Shown: positions 1-6,824 of the stretch, piece by piece
Layout of the letters: every line of letters starts with the position of its first letter
Position numbering within the stretch: the first letter of the stretch is position 1
Assembly: GCA_036403035.1 (NCBI GenBank)
Contig: DASWRT010000474.1
Location: 1-10,806 of the forward strand
Reading direction: 5' to 3'
DNA length: 10,806 bases
Source: DASWRT01 sp036403035
GTDB taxonomy: Bacteria > Pseudomonadota > Alphaproteobacteria > ATCC43930 > CGMCC-115725
Notes under the pieces: generated by a model
Told to the model about the DNA's origin: nothing
Seen by the model: the letters and a program-made list of their open reading frames with translations, nothing else
Databases searched by the model: none
Translations under genes and position numbers: made by a program

Positions 1-1470
1 TTCCCCGGCGCCGAGGTGATCCGGCTGGAGCAGAACTACCGCTCGACGCCGCACATCCTCGCCGCCGCGTCGGGGCTGATCGCGAAGAACCAGGGGCGGC
101 TCGGCAAGACGCTGTGGACCGAGAGCAACGAGGGCGAGAAAATCCTGCTGCGCGGCCTGTGGGACGCCGACGAGGAGGCGCGCTGGGTCGGCGACGAGAT
201 CGAGTCGCTGCAGCGCAAGGGACACAAGCTCGCCGAGGTCGCGATTCTGGTGCGCGCCGGCTTCCAGACCCGCGAGTTCGAGGAGCGGTTCATCACGCTC
301 GGCCTGCCGTACCGCGTCATCGGCGGCCCGCGCTTCTACGAGCGGCAGGAGATCCGGGACGCGCTCGCCTATCTCCGCCTCGTCCACCAGCCCGCGGACG
401 ACCTCGCGTTCGAGCGCATCGTCAACACGCCGCGCCGCGGCATCGGCACCGCGACGCTCCAAGCGCTGCACGAGATTGGACGGCGCGGCGAGGTTCCTCT
501 CGCCGCCGCCGCGCGCCGCCTCATCGAGACCGACGAGCTGAAGCCGGCGGCGCGGAAGGCGCTGGGCGGCTTCGTCGCTTCGCTCGACCGCTGGCGCGGC
601 GAGGCGCAGACGCTGCCGCACACCGAGCTGGCGCAGCGCGTGCTGGACGAGTCCGGCTACACGCAGATGTGGCAGGCCGACCGCTCGGCGGACGCGCCGG
701 GGCGGCTGGAGAATTTGCGGGAGCTGATCGTTGCGATGGCGGAGTTCGACACGCTCGCCGGGTTCCTGGAGCATGTCAGCCTCGTTATGGAGAATACTGG
801 CGACGCGACCGGCGACATGGTCAATCTGATGACGCTGCACGCCGCCAAGGGGCTGGAGTTCGACAGCGTCTTCCTGCCGGGCTGGGAGGAGGGGCTGTTC
901 CCGAGCCAGCGCTCGATGGACGAGAACGGGATCGGCGGGCTGGAGGAGGAGCGGCGGCTCGCCTATGTCGGGATCACGCGGGCGCGGCAGCGCGCCTGGA
1001 TCTCCTACGCCGCGAACCGGCGCATCCACGGCCAGTGGCAGAGCGCGATCCCCTCCCGCTTCGTCGACGAGCTGCCGGCGGAGCATGTCGAGGTGCTGGC
1101 CGAGCCGGGCCTCAACCCGCGAGCGGGCGGAGGCGGCGGCTTCATGGCGGCCGGCGGCACGGGCTGGTTCGGCGGCGGCACAGGCGGCGGCTTTGGTGCG
1201 TCGGCGGGGTACGGCCAGTCGGGGCAGCAGCAGCCGCGCCGCGACCTCGTGCAGTTCCGGCGTCCGCCGCCGGTGATCGACGCCGCCGCCCCGCCGCCGC
1301 GCGACGGCAACGATGTGCGCAAGGTCGGCGGCTTCAAACCGGGCGACCGGGTGTTCCACCAGAAGTTCGGCTACGGCACGGTCCAGGCGGTCGAGGACAA
1401 CAAGCTCTCGATCGGCTTCGACAAGTCCGGCGACAAGAAGGTGATGGACAGCTTCGTGACGCGCGCCTGA
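1..1470 (+). CDS. uvrD: UvrD/PcrA-type superfamily 1 DNA helicase, C-terminal part (5' end outside window)
   Basis: This is an ATP-dependent 3'-5' DNA helicase of the UvrD/PcrA family, which acts in nucleotide excision and mismatch repair and in clearing stalled replication or transcription complexes. The frame is open from base 1, so the start lies off the window; 489 residues are visible. Motif IV (QNYRS) is at visible residues 11-15. Motif V (VNLMTLHAAKGLEF) is at about 274-287, followed by the typical PGWEEGLFPSQRS stretch. Motif VI (EEERRLAYVGITRAR) is at about 315-329. The Walker A and DEXX motifs must lie upstream. After the helicase core comes a Gly-rich linker (about 375-410), then a Tudor-like module starting GDRVFHQKFGYGTV at about 448; this module is typical of UvrD/PcrA rather than Rep. 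The stop at 1468-1470 faces the small minus-strand gene 15 bases away. Identity as UvrD/PcrA is firm; the choice between the two names is convention. Confidence 0.95.
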   Translation, partial: FPGAEVIRLEQNYRSTPHILAAASGLIAKNQGRLGKTLWTESNEGEKILLRGLWDADEEARWVGDEIESLQRKGHKLAEVAILVRAGFQTREFEERFITLGLPYRVIGGPRFYERQEIRDALAYLRLVHQPADDLAFERIVNTPRRGIGTATLQALHEIGRRGEVPLAAAARRLIETDELKPAARKALGGFVASLDRWRGEAQTLPHTELAQRVLDESGYTQMWQADRSADAPGRLENLRELIVAMAEFDTLAGFLEHVSLVMENTGDATGDMVNLMTLHAAKGLEFDSVFLPGWEEGLFPSQRSMDENGIGGLEEERRLAYVGITRARQRAWISYAANRRIHGQWQSAIPSRFVDELPAEHVEVLAEPGLNPRAGGGGGFMAAGGTGWFGGGTGGGFGASAGYGQSGQQQPRRDLVQFRRPPPVIDAAAPPPRDGNDVRKVGGFKPGDRVFHQKFGYGTVQAVEDNKLSIGFDKSGDKKVMDSFVTRA

Positions 1471-1485
1471 CGGGGCCGGGCGAGC

Positions 1486-1722
1486 CTAACCGACTGCCGG
1501 CGAGTCAAGCTCGACGGCTGTTGGTTGCAGCGCCGGCTGGAGTCGCGGGTGGGAGCCGCCGTGCTCGACCGCCGTGTTCCGGCTCTCTTCCATCGCCGCC
1601 TTCGCTTCGTATTCCAGGGCGAGTTCGGTCAGCCTGTCCGCGATGTCGGCGGCCGTCGTCGTCCGAGCCAAGCGGTAGCACTGCTCCGCCTTCTCGCGAA
1701 AAGATGCCATGATGTGCAGCAT
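1486..1722 (-). CDS. small helical protein of unknown function (FREKAEQCYRLA type)
   Basis: This is a 78-residue protein with no assignable function. Its N-terminal half (FREKAEQCYRLARTTTAADI, then a helix ending LALEYEAKAAMEE) is strongly amphipathic and probably forms a two-helix hairpin. It resembles short 'FRxKAxxCRxLA' proteins that are common in Bradyrhizobium and related alphaproteobacteria. The C-terminal 30 residues are Pro/His/Gly-rich and look disordered. I chose ATG at 1722 (MLHIMASF) because GAGAGG lies about 12 bases upstream on the minus strand. ATG at 1710 (MASF) is a close alternative giving 74 residues. The frame is open much further upstream (to 2013), but that part is Arg/Pro/Ala-rich, overlaps the lipoprotein gene and looks non-coding. 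The gene converges on the helicase gene. There is no signal peptide or membrane segment, so it is likely cytoplasmic. Confidence 0.72.
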   Translation of the reverse strand: MLHIMASFREKAEQCYRLARTTTAADIADRLTELALEYEAKAAMEESRNTAVEHGGSHPRLQPALQPTAVELDSPAVG

Positions 1723-1840
1723 CCGAACAGCTTGCCTCTCTGTCGCGCACGTCTGATCGGCGCGGCGCTTTATTGTCCGGCACAAATACTTCAAGAGGCG
1801 CTGCGCACAAGCCCTACTTTCGGGCATCCCGTCCGGCGCG

Positions 1841-1884
1841 CTCGCCCGATCGGGCGAGTTCCGGGCCGCCCCGGAACTCGCCCC
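1841..1884. promoter_or_regulatory. overlapping, mutually exclusive hairpins in a divergent intergenic region
   Basis: The segment CTCGCCC occurs at 1841-1847 and again at 1877-1883, and its complement GGGCGAG lies between them at 1852-1858. The middle element can pair left, making the perfect 18-bp palindrome 1841-1858. It can instead pair right, making a stem of 14 bp (1852-1865 with 1870-1883) closed by a 4-base loop. No T-run follows on either side, so a simple intrinsic terminator is unlikely. The element sits between the divergent small protein (start 1722) and lipoprotein (start 1931) genes, so it could act in either leader or as a protein-binding palindrome. The structure is directly visible; its function is inference. 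Confidence 0.45.
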
Positions 1885-1930
1885 GCCGCGACCGTGTAAA
1901 GTCCTTTCAGGAAACGGCGGCGAGAGGACC

Positions 1931-2218
1931 ATGAGCGGCCGGTGCAGAATGCAGCTTCTTCTCCCGGTGCTCGCCGCCGGTGCGCTCCTGGCGACGGCCG
2001 TCGCGGGCTGCACGCCGATCGTCGAGAACGAGCTGCCGAACGGGAACCGGATCGTCCAGACCTACAGCCGGCTGAGAGGCATCGACGGCACCCAGGCCGA
2101 CAACGAGAGGATCGCCCGCGAGCGGTGTCCGGACGGGTTCCTGCTGCTGAAGGAGCAGATCGGATCGGACGACGAAGGGATGTACCGGCGCTGGGAGTAC
2201 GGCTGCCTCGCGCCGTGA
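1931..2218 (+). CDS. small putative lipoprotein
   Basis: This is a 95-residue protein with a classical lipoprotein signal peptide. It has a short charged N-terminus (MSGRCR), a hydrophobic stretch at residues 7-23, and the lipobox V-A-G-C with the lipidated Cys at 27. The mature part is about 68 residues, hydrophilic, and carries two further cysteines (66 and 92) that could form a disulfide in the periplasm. I do not recognise the family. ATG 1931 is preceded by GAGAGGA, but the gap is only about 2-3 bases, which is short. In-frame ATG at 1949 (MQLLLPVL) would give a cleaner signal peptide but has no obvious ribosome-binding site. Either start keeps the lipobox. It lies upstream of another exported protein gene on the same strand, with about 90 bases between them. 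Confidence 0.75.
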   Translation: MSGRCRMQLLLPVLAAGALLATAVAGCTPIVENELPNGNRIVQTYSRLRGIDGTQADNERIARERCPDGFLLLKEQIGSDDEGMYRRWEYGCLAP

Positions 2219-2291
2219 CGCCGCGCCGTGACGCTCTCGACGGGTTCGCTCGTCCGGACGGGGGTGATAACATTCCCGTCGGACGGGCGGT

Positions 2292-2298
2292 AAGGAGG
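2292..2298 (+). promoter_or_regulatory. strong ribosome-binding site fixing the start at 2308
   Basis: AAGGAGG lies 9 bases before ATG 2308. It is the best Shine–Dalgarno match in the window. It shows that the gene begins at 2308, although the same frame is open for more than 360 bases further upstream. Confidence 0.75.
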
Positions 2299-2307
2299 CT
2301 GGGGCTG

Positions 2308-2715
2308 ATGCGAAACATTCTGACGGCTGCGATCGCCGCCATTGCCGTGGCGATGGTTTCCGCGACGGCGCCGGCCCGCGCCGCCGCTGCCGCCGCGCCG
2401 GAGCAGGCGTCGCCGCTTGCCGACTGGGCACGCGAGGGCCGCGACCGCGCTGCGGTGTTCGGGAACGGGATCAGGGACGCTGCGCAGAAGGCGATCCTGC
2501 TCGGCGGCGCGGTCCTGTACAATCACCGGCACGCGATCGCGGGCGGAGCGCTCGGCTGCGCGGCCGGAGCGGCTGTCGGCGCGTCGTCCGCGGGCGCCGC
2601 CGCCCTCGCGTCCGGCGGCGCGGCGCTTGCCGCCGCTCCGCCGCTTTCGGCGCTCGGCTGCGCCGCGGGCGCCGCGGCCGGAATCTCTCTCGGGCGCGAA
2701 CTCGATGCTCCGTAG
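2308..2715 (+). CDS. small exported Ala/Gly-rich protein with glycine-zipper-like repeats
   Basis: This is a 135-residue protein of unknown function. It begins with a signal peptide: MRN, a hydrophobic stretch at residues 4-19, and a likely cleavage site after APARA near residue 25. A polar part of about 40 residues follows (PLADWAREGRDRAAVFGNGIRDAAQKAILL), then a C-terminal half made of small residues. That half holds two near-identical blocks, ALGCAAGAAVG at 81-91 and ALGCAAGAAAG at about 116-126, with an Ala/Gly/Ser spacer between them. Spacing of Gly and Ala of this type is seen in glycine-zipper membrane hairpins, so membrane insertion or oligomerisation is plausible but unproven. The start is set by AAGGAGG at 2292-2298. 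It may share a transcript with the lipoprotein upstream. Only low-complexity resemblance to known proteins is evident. Confidence 0.7.
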   Translation: MRNILTAAIAAIAVAMVSATAPARAAAAAAPEQASPLADWAREGRDRAAVFGNGIRDAAQKAILLGGAVLYNHRHAIAGGALGCAAGAAVGASSAGAAALASGGAALAAAPPLSALGCAAGAAAGISLGRELDAP

Positions 2716-2723
2716 GGCGGCGG

Positions 2724-2749
2724 GCGGCCGTAGCCGCGGCGTTCTTTTT
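2724..2749 (+). terminator. possible weak intrinsic terminator
   Basis: A 5-bp stem GCGGC/GCCGC (2724-2728 with 2733-2737) around the loop CGTA is followed after four bases by TTCTTTTT at 2742-2749. It directly follows the glycine-zipper gene and precedes the transporter start at 2768. The stem is short and the T-run is interrupted and offset, so this is tentative. Confidence 0.35.
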
Positions 2750-2767
2750 GCGGGCCGTTGATCGCGC

Positions 2768-4423
2768 ATGGGCACGACTCTGACACTCCTCAACTTGGCA
2801 GGCTCGGTCGCCCTGCTGCTGTGGGGCGTGCACATGGTGCAGACCGGCGTGCAGCGGGCGTTCGGCGCGAAGCTGCGGCGTTCGCTCGGCACGGCGCTCC
2901 GCAGCCGCATCACGGCCTTTTTCGCCGGCATGGGCGTGACGGCGATCCTGCAAAGCAGCACGGCGACCGGCCTCATGACCACCGGTTTCGCCGCGGGCGG
3001 CTTGGTCGACCTCGTGCCGGCGCTGGCGGTGATGCTCGGTGCCAACGTCGGCACGACGCTGATCGTGCAGGTTCTGTCCTTCGATGTCGCCGCGGTCGCT
3101 CCGGTCCTCATCCTGATCGGCGTCCTTATGTTCCGGCGTGCCACGGCGGGCCCACGCGACTTCGGGCGCGTGCTGATCGGGCTCGGCCTGATGCTGATCG
3201 CGTTGCGCGACCTCCTGCAATTGGTGACGCCCTACGAGGACGTGCCCAGCCTGCGGATGCTGCTCGGCGCCGTCTCCACGCAGCCGGTGCTCGACGTGAT
3301 ACTGGCGGCGGGCCTTACCTGGGCGGCGCACTCCAGCGTGGCGATCGTGCTGCTGGTCATGTCCTTTGCCGCCAAGGGCGTCGTGCCGCCGCATGCGGCG
3401 TTCGCGCTCGTGCTGGGCGCCAATTTGGGTACGGCGATCAATCCCGTGATCGAGGGCGTGACCGGCGACGATCCCTCGGCCAAGCGCCTCCCGATCGGCA
3501 ACCTCGTGACCCGGATCGTCGGGGTCGCCGCGTGCCTCGTTGCGCTGCCCTATGTTGGGCCGCTCATCGTCGCCCTCGTTCCCGACAGCTCGCGGGCGGT
3601 CGCCGACTTTCACACCGCCTTCAATCTCGTGCTGGCCGCCATCTTCCTTCCGCTGCTCGGGCCGTACGCCGAGCTCCTGCGGCGTTGGCTGCCGACGCGA
3701 ATCGCCGCGTCGGACCCGTCGCGGCCGATGTATCTCGACCACGCCGCGCGTGAGACGCCGTCGGTCGCGCTGGGGGCCGCAGCGCGCGAGGCGCTGCGCT
3801 TGGCCGACGTGCTGGAGGCGATGCTGGTGGGGCTGAAGGACGCTTTCCAGCCGAGCGCCCGCCGCCGGATCGGCGAGGCCAAGCGCCTCGACGATGTGCT
3901 CGACAAGCTCAATACCGCCATCAAAGCCTATCTCATCGCGCTCGACCCGGAGGCGATGACCGACGCGGATCATCGTCAGGCGGCAGGGATCCTGGCCTTC
4001 GCAACGAACCTGGAGCACGCGGGCGACGTGGTGGACAAGGGACTGCTTGCCCTTGCCGCAAAGATGATCAAGCGCGGTCTCAGCTTCTCCGCGGAAGGGC
4101 ACGCGGAGCTTCTCGGCATTATCGACCGTCTGCTGAGCAACCTGCGCACGGCGGCCTCGCTGCTGGTGACCGCCGACGAGCGCACGGCCCGGCTCCTCGC
4201 CGCCGAGAAGGAGGCGTTCCGCGACATCGAATCGCGTGCGACGGAAGCGCATTTCCGTCGCCTCCGCGAGGGCCGCACGGAGACGGCGGAGACGAGTTCG
4301 CTCCACCTCGATATCCTGCGCGACCTCAAGCGCGTGAACGCGCATCTCGTCGCCGCCGCAGCCTATCCGGTGCTCGAAAGCAAGGGCGAACTGCTGCCGA
4401 GCCGCTTGCGCCAGGACGGGTGA
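2768..4423 (+). CDS. Na+/phosphate cotransporter family protein with C-terminal PhoU-like domain
   Basis: This is an inner-membrane protein of the NptA/YjbB branch of the Na/Pi cotransporter family (551 residues), predicted to move phosphate with sodium. The membrane part (about residues 1-300) contains the two inverted-repeat signature sites of the family. These are QSSTATG at 62-68 with GANVGTT at 91-97, and HSSVAIV at 188-194 with GANLGTA at 217-223. FHTAFN at 281-286 is also typical. From about 335 to the end there is a helical PhoU-like domain with the metal-site pattern E416-x3-D420-x2-D423. PhoU proteins usually sense phosphate status, so the fused domain may gate transport. The start at ATG 2768 opens straight into the first membrane helix but has no clear ribosome-binding site. 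The gene is convergent with the short-chain dehydrogenase gene. I see no pst or pho genes nearby. Substrate and direction of transport are inferred from the family. Confidence 0.9.
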   Translation: MGTTLTLLNLAGSVALLLWGVHMVQTGVQRAFGAKLRRSLGTALRSRITAFFAGMGVTAILQSSTATGLMTTGFAAGGLVDLVPALAVMLGANVGTTLIVQVLSFDVAAVAPVLILIGVLMFRRATAGPRDFGRVLIGLGLMLIALRDLLQLVTPYEDVPSLRMLLGAVSTQPVLDVILAAGLTWAAHSSVAIVLLVMSFAAKGVVPPHAAFALVLGANLGTAINPVIEGVTGDDPSAKRLPIGNLVTRIVGVAACLVALPYVGPLIVALVPDSSRAVADFHTAFNLVLAAIFLPLLGPYAELLRRWLPTRIAASDPSRPMYLDHAARETPSVALGAAAREALRLADVLEAMLVGLKDAFQPSARRRIGEAKRLDDVLDKLNTAIKAYLIALDPEAMTDADHRQAAGILAFATNLEHAGDVVDKGLLALAAKMIKRGLSFSAEGHAELLGIIDRLLSNLRTAASLLVTADERTARLLAAEKEAFRDIESRATEAHFRRLREGRTETAETSSLHLDILRDLKRVNAHLVAAAAYPVLESKGELLPSRLRQDG

Positions 4424-4430
4424 GGAGTCT

Positions 4431-4476
4431 TCGCCGCAAAGAGCGCGGAAAGACGCGGAGCGCCGTTCGCTGCGGT
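4431..4476. repeat. imperfect CGC-(A/G)AAAGA type intergenic repeat
   Basis: Between two convergent genes lies a purine-rich run with imperfect tandem units: CGCCGCAAAGAG, CGCGGAAAGA, CGCGGAG. Short units of this kind recur as dispersed intergenic sequence in various GC-rich bacterial genomes. Only one tract is visible here, so whether it is dispersed in this genome cannot be seen. It has no hairpin or T-run typical of a terminator. Confidence 0.35.
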
Positions 4477-4499
4477 GAAAAACTGGCGTCCCTACAGGA

Positions 4500-5588
4500 T
4501 CAGATCGGCGCCGCCTGCCCGGGCGGCAGCCGCCCCCGTTCCGGCGCGGGCAGCCGGAGCGGCTCCTCCCAATAGCGTCGCCGCCTCGGTCCGCCGGTCC
4601 CGGCGCGGCCGGCGCCGTCGCGCCGCCGCCGGTTCATCAGCATGATCCCGAGCGGGACGGCGGCGAGCGCCGCCAGGGCGATCGCGCGGGAGGCAACCTC
4701 CGGCATCACCTGCCAGCCGCCGCGCACCGCCAGCCCGTCCTCGCCCGAGCCGTGGAGCGTGCCCGGCCGCGGTCCCTCGGGTTCGTCGCGCATCGTCGTC
4801 GCGCGCGCCATCCACCCCATCATCCGTTCGGTCATGTCCGGCATCAGCGCATGCTGCCGCACCATGACCTGCCCCATCGTGCCGACCACGGCCTCGCGCC
4901 GCGGACGCCGCGCGAGGCTGACGATCGTCCGCGCCACGGCGTAGGGATCGTAGGTCGGGTGCACGGCGCGGTACGCCCGTCCAGAGTAGTTCGCGGCGTG
5001 CTGCCAGATCGGCGTGTCGATCGACGACGGCGACACGGCGCAGATCTGGATGCCCGGCACGTCCTGATAGTCCTGCCGCAGCGCGATCGTGAAGCCGCGC
5101 ACGGCGAACTTGCTGGCGACGTAGGCCGCCGAATAGGGCTGGCCGAGATGACCGGCGATCGAGGCGTTGTTGATCAGCACGCCGCCGCCGCGCTTCAGGA
5201 AATGCGGCATCGCCGCCCGCGCGCCGTTGACGTAGCCGAACAGGTTGGTCTCGATCACCTGGCGGAAATCCTCTTGCGGCTCCTGGTCGAAGCGCCCGAG
5301 CATCAGCACGCCGGCGTTGTTGACCCACACGTCGATGCCGCCGAACGTCTCGATCGCGATGCGCGCGAGGTCCTCGACCGCCGCCGCATCGGTCATGTCG
5401 GTCGGCACGTAGATCGCCTGCGCGCCCCGCGCGCGGCATTCCGCGGCGGCGTCGGCCAGGGCATGCTCGCGCCGCGCCGCCAGCACGAGGCGGCACCCGT
5501 GCCGCGCGAACTCGTGCGCGGTCGCGCGGCCGATGCCGCTGGATGCGCCGGTGACGACGACGACGCGATGGGCGAGGGAAAGGGGCAT
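4500..5588 (-). CDS. SDR-family oxidoreductase with C-terminal membrane segment
   Basis: This is a classical short-chain dehydrogenase/reductase with an added C-terminal tail (362 residues, against about 250 for the core family). The NAD(P)-binding Rossmann motif TGASSGIG is at 13-20, D64 is in the adenine-binding strand, and NNAG is at 90-93. The catalytic residues are N115, S143 (NNASIAG) and Y156-x3-K160 (YVASK). An Arg pair at 39-40 after the second strand suggests NADP(H) preference, by inference. The region 185-194 reads SPSSIDTP in place of the usual PG motif. The tail contains a GGW motif (290-292), as in related SDRs I recall with a similar end. A hydrophobic segment follows at about 301-318, capped by NRRRR, and then an Arg/Pro/Gly-rich end; this suggests inner-membrane anchoring. 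ATG 5588 is preceded by GGAG at a spacing of 8. The substrate is unknown. Confidence 0.9.
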   Translation of the reverse strand: MPLSLAHRVVVVTGASSGIGRATAHEFARHGCRLVLAARREHALADAAAECRARGAQAIYVPTDMTDAAAVEDLARIAIETFGGIDVWVNNAGVLMLGRFDQEPQEDFRQVIETNLFGYVNGARAAMPHFLKRGGGVLINNASIAGHLGQPYSAAYVASKFAVRGFTIALRQDYQDVPGIQICAVSPSSIDTPIWQHAANYSGRAYRAVHPTYDPYAVARTIVSLARRPRREAVVGTMGQVMVRQHALMPDMTERMMGWMARATTMRDEPEGPRPGTLHGSGEDGLAVRGGWQVMPEVASRAIALAALAAVPLGIMLMNRRRRDGAGRAGTGGPRRRRYWEEPLRLPAPERGRLPPGQAAPI

Positions 5589-5733
5589 GCGGGGAACTCC
5601 GGTGGCTCGGAAAGGGCGGTGCGCGTGAAGACCGCTGACGGGATCGCTGCCGCACGCGCCCGGTTGGCGGTCGGTCGGGCGGAACGCTCGGATCCCGTTT
5701 CGGAAACATCGCCTCGCCGGGCGGGTTCCTGGC

Positions 5734-6681
5734 TCAGCCGCTCCTGCTGTGGCCGGCGTTGCGCGGTGCGGCGGACGCTCGCGTTTGCCGCGGAAGCCCC
5801 TCTCGGTGCGCCAGCCAGAGCCCGAGCACGGTGCAGCCGAGACCAGCGATCGTGGCTGTCCCGACGCCTTCGCCGAGCAGAAGCGCGCCGAGAAGCGCCG
5901 CCGTGATCGGGCTCAGGGCCAGGAACACCGTCACTTGCGTCGCCGGGGCGCGGGCGAGCGCCCAGAGCCAGAGATAATAGCCGATCCCGCTGCTGACCCC
6001 GATGAAGAGGATCGCCGCCCAGCCTGCCGTCGCAAGCTGGAGCGGTGCGCCGAACAGTCCCTCGGCGGCGGCCGGAACCGTCAGCACGGCGACCGACGCG
6101 AGCATCGCCAGTGCGCCGACCGGCAGGGCCGGGTAGCGGTTGAGATACGGCCGGTAGAGCACGCTGCACGCCGCGCCGCTGAATGCAGCGGCCGCGATGG
6201 CGAGTTCGCCGCCCCAATCGTGCGCTGCCGCCGCCGCTCCTGCTGCCTTGCCGCCGAGCGCGACGGCGACACCGGCGATGCTGAGCAGGACGCCCGACGT
6301 CCTCGCCGCGGACAGCGTCTCGCGGCCGAGCGCCGCCGCCAGCAGCATCGTCATCAGCGGAAAGGTCGCGAAGATCAGCGCCGCCCGCGCCGACGGCACC
6401 GTGCGCAGCCCGTAATTCAGCAGCGCGATCAGCACGCCGAACTGAACCGCGCCGAGCAGCGCGACCGGCGCAACGTCGCGCGCACGGAACCGCAGCGGCG
6501 GCGACTGCCGCAGCATGACGAGCAGCGGCGGCGCGAGGCAGCAGAACCCGATCGCATAGCGGAGCAGCGCCAGCGAGGCGGGGCCGATCTGTTCGACGAC
6601 GGCGCGCGTCGCGACCATCGCCGCGCCGACCTGGATCCCGGTCGCCGCGGCGGCGGCGACCGGCAGGAGGCGGCGGTTCAA
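5734..6681 (-). CDS. EamA/DMT-superfamily transporter (RhaT/YdcZ-like exporter)
   Basis: This is an inner-membrane protein of the drug/metabolite transporter superfamily with two EamA domains (315 residues from the chosen start, the normal length), predicted as ten helices. The first half runs from the helix LLPVAAAAATGIQVGAAMVA (6-25) to about 145. It includes the typical ALLRY at 38-42 and the stretch around ARAALIFATFPLMTMLL (99-113). The second half starts near 158 and includes GVSSGIGYYLWLWAL and the late EamA signature FLALSPITAALLGALLLGE (253-271). I chose TTG at 6681 (read MNRRLLP) because it starts just before the first helix. The frame is open further upstream, but there it runs through the inverted C/G repeats and reads as non-coding. 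No good Shine–Dalgarno is visible. It lies downstream of the MarR–GNAT gene on the same strand. The substrate is unknown. Confidence 0.87.
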   Translation of the reverse strand: MNRRLLPVAAAAATGIQVGAAMVATRAVVEQIGPASLALLRYAIGFCCLAPPLLVMLRQSPPLRFRARDVAPVALLGAVQFGVLIALLNYGLRTVPSARAALIFATFPLMTMLLAAALGRETLSAARTSGVLLSIAGVAVALGGKAAGAAAAAHDWGGELAIAAAAFSGAACSVLYRPYLNRYPALPVGALAMLASVAVLTVPAAAEGLFGAPLQLATAGWAAILFIGVSSGIGYYLWLWALARAPATQVTVFLALSPITAALLGALLLGEGVGTATIAGLGCTVLGLWLAHREGLPRQTRASAAPRNAGHSRSG

Positions 6682-6718
6682 GGGAAGCGGCCGTCCGCGG
6701 GGGTCGGTGAGGCTTCCC

Positions 6719-6765
6719 GCGGGTTCCCCCAGCCCGACCCTCCCCCACAAGGGGGGAGGGAGAAG
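6719..6765. repeat. C/G-box intergenic repeat, left copy of an inverted pair
   Basis: This is a palindromic unit with an internal hairpin CCCTCCCCC/GGGGGGAGGG around ACAA (6738-6760), flanked by GGGTTCCCCC at 6721-6730. Its reverse complement closely matches the second copy at 6786-6824. Short units with C-run/G-run hairpins are common dispersed intergenic elements in alphaproteobacteria, comparable to REP elements. Confidence 0.7.
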
Positions 6766-6785
6766 ATGCAGCGCGTCGCCGGAAG

Positions 6786-6824
6786 CCCTTCCCCCTGGCG
6801 GGGGAGGGTTGGGTGGGGGAACCC
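6786..6824. repeat. C/G-box intergenic repeat, right copy of an inverted pair
   Basis: This is the inverted partner of the copy at 6719-6765. It has a hairpin CCTTCCCCC/GGGGGAGG around TGGC, then GGGTTGGGTGGGGGAACCC with only small differences from the reverse complement of the left copy. A further small hairpin CCGGC/GCCGG (6823-6827 with 6833-6837) adjoins it. Together the two copies make a symmetrical doublet between the MarR–GNAT stop and the EamA start. It could end or dampen read-through between these genes. Confidence 0.7.

Noticed and set aside
114..1712. Plus-strand open frame overlapping the helicase in another frame
   Set aside because: The composition is dominated by Arg, Ala and Gly with no recognisable motif, while the overlapped helicase frame carries motifs IV, V and VI.
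1723..2013. Upstream extension of the small helical protein gene
   Set aside because: The extension is Arg/Pro/Ala-rich, runs through the hairpin region and into the lipoprotein gene, and lies before a start with a plausible ribosome-binding site.
1942..2307. Upstream extension of the glycine-zipper-like gene
   Set aside because: It overlaps the lipoprotein gene in another frame, and the strong AAGGAGG plus signal peptide fix the start at 2308.
2471..4345. Long minus-strand open frame (624 codons) opposite the Na/Pi transporter gene
   Set aside because: It is Arg/His/Gln-rich with no domain and lies antisense to a gene with clear family motifs. Long antisense frames are expected in GC-rich coding DNA.
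5393..6748. Minus-strand open frame overlapping both the SDR and EamA genes
   Set aside because: It is Arg/Gly/Ala-rich, shifted relative to both real genes, and has no membrane or enzyme motif.
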